The position numbers and the translations under genes are program-made. A stretch of 8,296 nt of DNA from Akkermansiaceae bacterium (GTDB taxonomy: Bacteria > Verrucomicrobiota > Verrucomicrobiia > Verrucomicrobiales > Akkermansiaceae), in NCBI GenBank assembly GCA_023300065.1, contig JALZWJ010000277.1, positions 1 through 8,296 of the forward strand. The letters run 5' to 3'. The notes beneath the pieces are model-generated. The model saw only the letters and a program-made list of their open reading frames with translations. It had not been told where the DNA came from and made no database searches. Below are positions 1 through 5,184 of this stretch, in pieces. The number at the start of each line of letters is the position of its first letter. The stretch's first letter is position 1.

Positions 1-389
1 TTCGGGTTGGCGATGATGTTTCGCGGGTGATCTAGGGCGGCCTCTGGGTTGATTTCTGGAACGACGAGTGGGACTTGTGGGTCCATGCGGAAGGCTGAGG
101 AGTTATCAATGACGACACAGCCGGCGTCAGCGGCGATGGGGCCGAATTTTTCTGAGATGCCTCCTCCGGCAGAGAAGAGGGCGATGTTAATTCCTTGGAA
201 TGAGGTTTCGGTTAGTTCCTGGATGACGATGTCCTCGCCTCGGAAGGTGAGGGTTTGTCCCGCGGAGCGAGCGGAGGCTAAGAGAGTGAGTTTTGAGATA
301 GGAAAATTGCGCTCTGAAAGGCAGATGAGCATTTCACGTCCGACTGCTCCAGTGGCTCCGACGATGGCGACATGAGGGTGATTGTTCAT
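1..389 (-). CDS. asd: Aspartate-semialdehyde dehydrogenase, N-terminal part (cut by window edge)
   Basis: Catalyses NADPH-dependent reduction of aspartyl-4-phosphate to aspartate-4-semialdehyde in the cytoplasm, the branch point to lysine/diaminopimelate, threonine and methionine. About 129 codons are present; the C-terminal part lies beyond the left edge. The translation begins MNNHPHVAIVGATGAVGRE, with the Rossmann nucleotide-binding loop GATGAVG at about residues 11-17. It continues with the family blocks FSAGGGISEKF (about 73-83), DNSSAFRMDP (about 95-104) and VVPEIN. It stops at IIANP, just before the catalytic Cys normally found in the NPNCST motif, so that residue cannot be checked. 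The ATG at 387-389 is chosen because the Rossmann strand follows within eight residues, as in known Asd proteins. There is no clear Shine-Dalgarno. Codons mostly end in C. It is transcribed away from the lipoprotein gene at 614. Identity is secure from motifs; completeness is unknown. Confidence 0.95.
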   Translation of the reverse strand, partial: MNNHPHVAIVGATGAVGREMLICLSERNFPISKLTLLASARSAGQTLTFRGEDIVIQELTETSFQGINIALFSAGGGISEKFGPIAADAGCVVIDNSSAFRMDPQVPLVVPEINPEAALDHPRNIIANP

Positions 390-613
390 GAGGAGCGGGA
401 CGTTATCGGGGTTCTTCTGTGATGCAATCCCAGTTTTGAAGGGGTTTACTCTGAAAAAAATAGAAAAGAGTCCTTAATCACTTGCAAGGGGTTAGTAGAT
501 CACTATTCTATCATCAACTTGGAACGGTGAGTGTTTGACTCTTGCCGATCCTCTTGGGGGATAAGCGGTCACGTTTGTTTCCTTGAACAACAAAAACAAA
601 ACTAAAAATTACA
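390..613. promoter_or_regulatory. Divergent intergenic region between asd and the first small lipoprotein gene
   Basis: This 224-bp AT-richer gap separates the minus-strand asd start from the plus-strand lipoprotein start, so promoters for both must lie here or nearby. It holds two copies of AAGGGGTT in the same orientation (439-446 and 486-493). An A-rich stretch covers 587-613, just before the lipoprotein start. No convincing RNA gene or additional coding region was seen; open frames that cross it lack recognisable protein character. Confidence 0.6.
482..565 (+). promoter_or_regulatory. Candidate sigma70-type promoter(s) for the first small lipoprotein
   Basis: Two weak matches are visible by eye. 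The first is TTGCAA (482-487), a 16-bp spacer, then TATTCT (504-509), implying a leader of about 100 nt. The second is TTGACT (535-540), a 19-bp spacer, then GATAAG (560-565), implying a leader of about 40 nt. TTGCAA is palindromic and could also act as a -35 toward asd on the opposite strand. Neither match is strong, and which is used cannot be decided from sequence. Confidence 0.3.
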
Positions 614-772
614 ATGAAAATTGCAACAATCCTCGGTCTCGTCGCAGCTCTCGCTGGCTTCTCTCTTACTTCTTGCGGCAGCGCTATCGGAAGTGGTTCA
701 GGCATCGGTTCTGGCAGCGCTCCTTCCTTGGCGCCTTTGGCTCCTGCTCCAATCTCGATTCCTACTAAGTAA
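614..772 (+). CDS. Small secreted lipoprotein, 52 aa, Gly/Ser- and Pro/Ala-rich
   Basis: Encodes a 52-residue precursor. A short basic N-end (MK) and a hydrophobic core (about residues 3-18) lead to a lipobox LTSC with Cys21, so type II signal peptidase cleavage and lipidation are expected, leaving a mature peptide of only about 32 residues. The mature part has a flexible GSAIGSGSGIGSGS run and then a Pro/Ala/Ile tail ending in TK. No enzymatic domain is possible at this size. The gene is preceded by an A-rich leader without a Shine-Dalgarno motif and followed 20 bp later by a strong terminator, so it is probably monocistronic and possibly well expressed. The next gene encodes a similar-sized lipoprotein with a related signal peptide. 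The function is not recognised. The alternative, a chance frame, is made unlikely by the textbook lipobox, the terminator placement and the C/T-ending codons. Confidence 0.8.
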   Translation: MKIATILGLVAALAGFSLTSCGSAIGSGSGIGSGSAPSLAPLAPAPISIPTK

Positions 773-792
773 TCCTGATTACTGAAAAATTT

Positions 793-835
793 GAGTCGGG
801 GCCGGTAGTTTTACTACCACTCCGGCTCTTTTTTT
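793..835 (+). terminator. Rho-independent terminator after the first small lipoprotein
   Basis: The left arm at 793-809 (starting GAGTCGGGG, ending GGTAGT) pairs with the right arm at 813-828 (ACTACC...GGCTC) across a short T-rich loop. There are a few G-U pairs and one one-base length difference. The stem is followed directly by seven T residues (829-835). An A-run before the stem (784-788) gives a weaker T-run on the other strand, but no minus-strand gene ends here. Confidence 0.88.
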
Positions 836-861
836 CTCATCTAATAAATTATACGAACCCG

Positions 862-1011
862 ATGAAATCCATCAAAATTCTTGCTCTCGGTGCTTTTGCA
901 CTCGGTTCCCTTGCTCTCAGCTCATGTGGCTGCTGCACTGGTGAAGAGCCTGTCCCGCCTCTCCGCCCACTTGGTGGTGAGCAGCCTACTCAGGTGATTT
1001 ACTCTAAGTAA
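862..1011 (+). CDS. Small secreted lipoprotein, 49 aa, Cys-rich lipobox
   Basis: Encodes a 49-residue precursor beginning MKSIKILALG. A hydrophobic core (about residues 5-19) ends in a lipobox LSSC with Cys22, followed by GCC, giving three cysteines within four residues (22, 24, 25). The mature part is about 28 residues, acidic then Pro-rich (EEPVPPLRPLGG), ending VIYSK. The extra cysteines could form disulfides or bind metal, which is inference only. The start is fixed by the signal peptide. There is no Shine-Dalgarno upstream, and the preceding gap is AT-rich. It starts only 26 bp after the T-run of the previous terminator and has its own terminator downstream. The signal peptide resembles that of the neighbour at 614, but the mature parts do not align, so this is a pair of analogous genes more than a clear duplication. 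The function is unknown. Confidence 0.8.
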   Translation: MKSIKILALGAFALGSLALSSCGCCTGEEPVPPLRPLGGEQPTQVIYSK

Positions 1012-1037
1012 ACGAGGACGATCTCTTATTTTCTCAG

Positions 1038-1070
1038 AGAGTCATGGCACGTGCCATGGCTCTTTTTTTT
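1038..1070 (+). terminator. Rho-independent terminator after the second small lipoprotein
   Basis: A nearly perfect inverted repeat: AGAGTCATGGCAC (1038-1050) against GTGCCATGGCTCT (1051-1063), with one T-G pair. Its core is the self-complementary CATGGCACGTGCCATG. In RNA the centre would open as a tetraloop. The T-run covers 1063-1070. It lies 27 bp after the stop of the 49-aa lipoprotein gene and isolates it from the gene starting at 1124. Confidence 0.9.
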
Positions 1071-1123
1071 GGGTCGATCCTTTTCAGTGGTTAGAAATTA
1101 TGATGAGCTAGAGCTTAATTTAT
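1071..1123 (+). promoter_or_regulatory. Probable promoter region for the TPR protein-comEC unit
   Basis: Because a strong terminator ends at 1070, transcription of the next gene must begin in this 53-bp stretch or by read-through. A good -10 match, TATGAT, lies at 1099-1104, but no convincing -35 is found 16-18 bp upstream. If it is used, the 5' leader would be only about 13 nt. There is no clear Shine-Dalgarno before the ATG at 1124. Confidence 0.35.
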
Positions 1124-1816
1124 ATGGATAGAAAAATGATCATTCATGCTGTGGTTTTGGGGGTTTTAGTTCTCTACACGATCTTCGCTTGGAATTCCTC
1201 GCAGAGGGAGGCGGTTGAGGCGGAGAAGGCCGCTGAGGAGGCGTTTTTAGAGGGCGGGCAAGGGCTCTATCCTGAGTTGCGCGGGGTGGAGCAGAAGGGG
1301 GGATCATTCTCTGGGATGGTGAAGGTGGGGGTGCCGATGTTGATGACGGTGATCTATGGGGGTGTTTTGACGGTGCTCTATATTTTGCCGATGTTTGTCG
1401 ATAAGTTGGGGGAGGAGATTATGGGATCGAGCGCGGAGGTGGAGGATGATCCTCGCGTTGAGGCGAGGGCGGCGGTGGCTGCCGGGGATTATTCGGAGGC
1501 GATTCAGGTGTATCGAAGAGAATGGCTGAAAAATCGAGAGGATCGCTACCCGGTGGTGGAGATCGCGAAGCTGCAACGAGTGGAGTTAAAAAGTCCTGTG
1601 GTGGCGGTGAGCACTTTGGAGGAGGCTTTGGAAGACCATGAGTGGGCGGCGGAAGATGGGGCGTTTTTGATGTTCCGAATCGCGGAGATCTATGAGGAGG
1701 ATCTGGATGATCGGGAGGCGTTGATTGTGACTTTGAAAAAGGTGGTTGAGACGCTGGATGGGACGCGGCATTCGGCAAACGCGGCGCACCGACTCCGTGA
1801 ACTGGGAGCAGTGTGA
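1124..1816 (+). CDS. Membrane protein with two TM helices and TPR-like C-terminal domain, upstream partner of comEC
   Basis: A 230-residue protein that I cannot assign to a named family. Residues 5-23 form a first hydrophobic helix. A charged, Glu/Ala-rich segment follows (27-60), then a second helix at about 66-92, so both ends should be on the same side. The remaining residues (about 108-228) are helical and TPR-like: ARAAVAAGDYSEAIQVYRR (113-131) is a typical TPR A/B helix, and further pairs fall near 145-172 and 178-208. The end, GTRHSANAAHRLREL, resembles the last repeat of tetratricopeptide scaffold proteins. No catalytic motif is seen. The stop TGA overlaps the GTG start of comEC, implying translational coupling. 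Codons strongly favour G and T in third position, as in comEC but unlike other genes here. ATG at 1136 is an alternative start that would shorten the N-tail by four residues. A scaffold or assembly role near ComEC is inference. Confidence 0.85.
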   Translation: MDRKMIIHAVVLGVLVLYTIFAWNSSQREAVEAEKAAEEAFLEGGQGLYPELRGVEQKGGSFSGMVKVGVPMLMTVIYGGVLTVLYILPMFVDKLGEEIMGSSAEVEDDPRVEARAAVAAGDYSEAIQVYRREWLKNREDRYPVVEIAKLQRVELKSPVVAVSTLEEALEDHEWAAEDGAFLMFRIAEIYEEDLDDREALIVTLKKVVETLDGTRHSANAAHRLRELGAV

Positions 1817-4050
1817 AGTGGTTTTTAAGAAAGGGTGGGAGGACGTTGATTTATGTCCGCGCGGTGGCTCCTATCATGCCACTGGCGATGGGGTGCCTAG
1901 CTGGGGCGGTGTGGGCTGAGTCTGGTTGGTGGGCTTTGTTCTTTCTCGGTTTGGGGTTGATGGTGGCTGGGAGGCAGCGTGTGTGCTGGGGGTGCTTGGT
2001 TGTGTTGGCCATTACGGTGGGGTGGCGTGCGGCAGCTCTGGATGATCCGGTAAAGGAGAGTTTAGCGACTCCGATGAGTAAGTTTGTGACGGGGACTCTA
2101 ACGATGGGGCCACAAACGGGGCCTTTTACGAAGGAGAGGTATGGCAAATTGGTGGTTGAGGGACGGGAGCGGAAGGTGGTGGTAGTGGAGAGTGAGACTC
2201 ATGAACCGGGGCAGGTTTTGACGATACGAGGTGTGTTTTTTGTCCCTGAGGCGATTCGTAATCCTGGGGTATATCCTCAGCTTGATCTGTGGCGGCGTGC
2301 CGGAGTTTATGGTGGGTTGCTCGTTCATGATGAGGAAGAGATCGGGCGGGTTTGGTATGGGGCTCCGTTACGCTGGGCGGAGTCTCTCCGAGGGAAAATA
2401 AGAGAGGGAATGACGTATGGGTTGGCGGAGGAGTCATCCGGCAGAGCGGTGATCCAAGCGATGGTTTTGGGGGAGAAGCCACCGCATGATTCTGAGGTGA
2501 GCCGGGCTTTCCGTGAAAGCGGGGCGATGCATGTGTTTGCGGTGAGTGGGCTGCATGTGACTTTGGTGGGGAGTTTTTTCTGGATCATTTTCGGCTTGTT
2601 ACCGATTCCACGGCGGGTGGGGGTCTTTGGGGTGATTTTTATGATGGTGACCTATGCTTTGGTGACTGGGTTGCGGCCGCCGGTGATTCGCGCGACGGTG
2701 ATGGCGGTTTGTTTTTTGGGGGCCTATTTACTGCGCCGCCGCCCTTCGCTTTTTAATGCTCTCTCGCTGAGCACGATTTTGGTGATTTTCTGGAGGCCCG
2801 CGCAAGTTCACGAGGTGGGTTTTCAGCTTTCCTACGGAGTTTTGGTGGCGATCGGATTAGGGGTGGGGGTGGCGCTGAGAGTGACGGGGAAGATCGCGGA
2901 GCTGGATCCTTTTTACCCGTCTCGATTACTGACGGATAGAGCGCGGAGTGTGATGAAAGGGCGGAAGTTTTTTGCAGATCTTAGCGCGAGTTCGGTGGCG
3001 GCGTGGTTGGGGTCTCTCCCTTTTATGATCTGGCATTTTGGGGTGGTGACTCCAATTTCGGTGCTGACGAGTTTGTTTCTAATCCCAGCGACGTGGGCGA
3101 TTTTAGGGTTGGCGTTGCTGTCGGTGGTTTTGGGGGCGTTGAGTCAGTCGCTGAGCCGGAGGACAAATCAAGTGAACTCCGTACTTGCGACGGGTGCGTT
3201 TTATACTGCGAGGGGTTTTTCGAAGGTTCCGTTGGGTCATTGGCAGTCTCACCGCTTAGCTCCTGCTGACTGGGTGGCCTTTGATTGTCATGATGGTGGG
3301 GCCGCTTCTTTTTTGGATGTGGAGGGGGGCGCGATGGTTGATGTGGGCGGGCGGACGTTTTTTTATGATGAGCTGCGTTCGATCCTAGCTCGATGGAATG
3401 TTGATTTGCAGACGGTGTTTTTAACGCACCCAGATGGAGATCATGTGGGTGGATTACCGATGCTGCTGGAGCGTGGTAGTTTAAGAAAAGCGATCCTACC
3501 GGTGGTGAGGGCTCGCAGTCCGAGTTACCGGGAATTTATGGCAGAGGCGGAGGGTCTAGGCTGTGAGCTGGTGACGGGAAAGAGGGGCGAGCGTTATCAG
3601 CTAGATGATGAGGTCTTTGTCGAAATCATTCGGGAGGGGCAGCCTTCTTCTGTGGGGCTTGCCGATGACCGGATCATGGTGATGAAGGTGCATTGGAAAG
3701 GGTGGAAGGTTTTGGTGACGGGGGATTTGGGGATCGATGATGAGCAGGCTTTGATCGCCGATGGCACGGATCTGCGCGCGGATGTGGTGATTATGGGGAG
3801 GCACGTCTGGGGCGTTTCGGGGCAGCTTCAATTTTTAGAGGCCACGGGGGCGCGGATCGTGATCACGAGCGCTGGTAAATATCCGCCTTTTGAGATGCCG
3901 AAAAATCTCTGGGTGAAGCAGGTGCGGTTACAGGGCTACCATCTCTTTAATCAATGGGAGAGTGGGGCGGTGATGATGGATTTTGGTGACGATGACCTGC
4001 GAGCGCGGTCCTTCTTACAACCGGAGGATGAGATTACGCTTCAGCGGTAG
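1813..4050 (+). CDS. comEC: ComEC/Rec2-type DNA uptake channel, 745 aa
   Basis: Inner-membrane channel that carries single-stranded DNA into the cytoplasm during natural transformation. Order of parts: hydrophobic helices at about 12-70; a soluble OB-like N-terminal domain (about 80-180); the Competence domain with many membrane segments (about 200-460), containing the signature FRESGAMHVFAVSGLHVT (223-240) and GLRPPVIRA (286-294); then a metallo-beta-lactamase-like domain (about 475-720). In that domain HPDGDH (529-534) and TGD (627-629) are present. The usual HHGS motif is replaced by RHVW (653-656), and the usual LDVGQGD entry is FDCHDGG, so metal binding may be altered. Length is normal for the family. 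The GTG start at 1813 overlaps the preceding stop by 4 bp, with GGGAG at 1804-1808 as a possible ribosome site; no other start fits as well. The 3' end overlaps alr on the other strand by 10 bp. Codons end mainly in G or T. Confidence 0.93.
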   Translation: MKWFLRKGGRTLIYVRAVAPIMPLAMGCLAGAVWAESGWWALFFLGLGLMVAGRQRVCWGCLVVLAITVGWRAAALDDPVKESLATPMSKFVTGTLTMGPQTGPFTKERYGKLVVEGRERKVVVVESETHEPGQVLTIRGVFFVPEAIRNPGVYPQLDLWRRAGVYGGLLVHDEEEIGRVWYGAPLRWAESLRGKIREGMTYGLAEESSGRAVIQAMVLGEKPPHDSEVSRAFRESGAMHVFAVSGLHVTLVGSFFWIIFGLLPIPRRVGVFGVIFMMVTYALVTGLRPPVIRATVMAVCFLGAYLLRRRPSLFNALSLSTILVIFWRPAQVHEVGFQLSYGVLVAIGLGVGVALRVTGKIAELDPFYPSRLLTDRARSVMKGRKFFADLSASSVAAWLGSLPFMIWHFGVVTPISVLTSLFLIPATWAILGLALLSVVLGALSQSLSRRTNQVNSVLATGAFYTARGFSKVPLGHWQSHRLAPADWVAFDCHDGGAASFLDVEGGAMVDVGGRTFFYDELRSILARWNVDLQTVFLTHPDGDHVGGLPMLLERGSLRKAILPVVRARSPSYREFMAEAEGLGCELVTGKRGERYQLDDEVFVEIIREGQPSSVGLADDRIMVMKVHWKGWKVLVTGDLGIDDEQALIADGTDLRADVVIMGRHVWGVSGQLQFLEATGARIVITSAGKYPPFEMPKNLWVKQVRLQGYHLFNQWESGAVMMDFGDDDLRARSFLQPEDEITLQR

Positions 4051-5123
4051 ACGCGTGTGACACGTGGAGTGATCTGAGTGAGCACTTCCCAAGCGATGGT
4101 GCCTGCTTTTTCGGCGAGGTCTGAGACGAGGAGGTCTTTTCCGTAGAGGATCGCTTCGTCGCCGGTTTGGCAGTGGGGGAGGTGGGTGACATCGACGATG
4201 ATCTGGTCCATCGTGACGCGCCCGAGAAGGGGGCAAAGGGTTCCGTTGATCAGGACTTCCGCTCCTTTTTCTGAGAGGGCGCGTGGGTAGCCATCGCCGT
4301 AGCCGAGGCCAAGGACGGCGGCCTTGGTATCGCGTGTGAGAAGGGTGCGTCCGTAAGAGACTCCGTGTCCCTTTGGGAGATGATTGATCACGGAGACGCG
4401 TGACTTTAGCGTCATGACCGGTTGGAGGAGGCTCTGGTGTTCTGGGATGGGAGAGATTCCGTAAAGGAGGAGGCCGGGGCGGACGAGGTTGGTGGTGCGG
4501 CTCTCGTAAGCGAGAAGGCCGGCGGAGTTTCCGAGGTGAATGTGGAACTTTGCGTCGTGGGGAATGCTCTCGGCTAGGGAGTCGAAGAGTTCGAATTGTG
4601 AGCGGGTGAAGGCTGGGTCCTCATCGGCCACTGGGAGATGAGAGCCGACGCCGGTGAGTTTAATGCCACTACAGGATTTTAGTTTGTCGAGCGCGGCTCC
4701 GAGTTGATCGGGGAGGAAGCCGCCGCGACCCATTCCGGTGTCGAGCGCGAGGTGGGCTTCTACGGCTTTACTTTGGCCGAGTCGGTCAAAGTGTTCCATT
4801 TCTTCGAGTGAGCACAGGCAGGGCGTCCAGCCACGTGCCGCAATCTCCTCGCGCTCAGCGGGGAGGGTTGCACCGAGGATGTATGGGGTGGTTTGAATGC
4901 CTGCGTCATAGAGTTGGCGGGCTTCTCCTGTGTTGGCGACGCCGAGGAAGGGGAGTTTTTCACAGTCTAGAGCCTTGGCCACTTCCAGTAATCCGTGTCC
5001 GTAAGCGCCTCCTTTGATCACGGCCATGACCTCCTTGCCGGAGTGCTCGCGGGCGATGCGGAGGTTGTGTTGGAGGGCGGCGAGATCGATCTCGGCCCAA
5101 GCGCGTGGAGGGGATTCAGTCAC
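4041..5123 (-). CDS. alr: Alanine racemase, 360 aa
   Basis: PLP enzyme interconverting L- and D-alanine for peptidoglycan peptides, in the cytoplasm. The N-terminal TIM barrel has the PLP lysine in AVIKGGAYGHG (Lys37; most relatives have KANAYGHG or KADAYGHG here). It also has LDTGMGRGGF (127-136), HLGNSAG (196-202) and RPGLLLYG (215-222). The C-terminal beta domain has the catalytic tyrosine in SYGRT (Tyr257), LGLGYGDGYPRALS (271-284) and GRVTMDQIIVDVT (301-313). All key residues are present and the length is typical, so it should be active. The start is GTG at 5121-5123: the upstream ATG at 5126-5128 is out of frame and hits TGA after two codons, and the in-frame upstream sequence meets TAA without a better start. 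No Shine-Dalgarno is seen. It converges on comEC and diverges from the ATPase gene across 61 bp. It could supply D-Ala for the cell wall as the sole racemase, but that is not testable here. Confidence 0.96.
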   Translation of the reverse strand: MTESPPRAWAEIDLAALQHNLRIAREHSGKEVMAVIKGGAYGHGLLEVAKALDCEKLPFLGVANTGEARQLYDAGIQTTPYILGATLPAEREEIAARGWTPCLCSLEEMEHFDRLGQSKAVEAHLALDTGMGRGGFLPDQLGAALDKLKSCSGIKLTGVGSHLPVADEDPAFTRSQFELFDSLAESIPHDAKFHIHLGNSAGLLAYESRTTNLVRPGLLLYGISPIPEHQSLLQPVMTLKSRVSVINHLPKGHGVSYGRTLLTRDTKAAVLGLGYGDGYPRALSEKGAEVLINGTLCPLLGRVTMDQIIVDVTHLPHCQTGDEAILYGKDLLVSDLAEKAGTIAWEVLTQITPRVTRVYR

Positions 5124-5184
5124 TTCATGACAATAAGTGGAATTTAGGATTTAGAAAATCCCAATTCCTCGGCTATTAACCTTT
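5124..5184. promoter_or_regulatory. Divergent alr / HerA-like ATPase intergenic region
   Basis: This 61-bp region must carry promoters for two divergent genes, unless they overlap the coding starts. A weak plus-strand pair TTAGAA (5151-5156) and TATTAA (5174-5179), with a 17-bp spacer, would place the transcript start almost on the ATG at 5185, giving a leaderless or near-leaderless mRNA. Minus-strand elements are not clear. An inverted repeat occupies its centre (separate entry). No Shine-Dalgarno precedes either start. Confidence 0.4.
5141..5166. repeat. Imperfect inverted repeat, possible operator
   Basis: GGATTT (5147-5152) and AAATCC (5156-5161) form perfect 6-bp arms around AGA. They are flanked by AATT on both outer sides (5141-5144 and 5163-5166), with one-base asymmetry in spacing. 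It sits in the middle of the divergent promoter gap, where a dimeric repressor could affect both genes. There is no T-run, so it is not a terminator. The regulatory role is inference. Confidence 0.4.

Noticed and set aside
614..1011. The lipoprotein pair as a toxin-antitoxin module.
   Set aside because: Both peptides carry export signals and separate terminators, so neither looks like a cytoplasmic antitoxin, and no antisense RNA signal was evident.
1419..1778. Long antisense frames across 1300-1800, 2100-2600 and 5283-5867.
   Set aside because: They are low-complexity, Pro/His/Arg- or Ser-rich translations opposite real genes, a by-product of codon bias, without start signals or recognisable motifs.
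4051..4067. CGTGT/ACACG inverted repeat just past the comEC stop as a bidirectional terminator.
   Set aside because: About four to five pairs, no T-run on either strand, and it lies inside the alr coding region.
5124..5184. A dif recombination site at the skew switch.
   Set aside because: The inverted repeat lacks recognisable XerC/XerD arms (no TTATGTTAA-like half) and has a 3-bp centre instead of the usual 6 bp.
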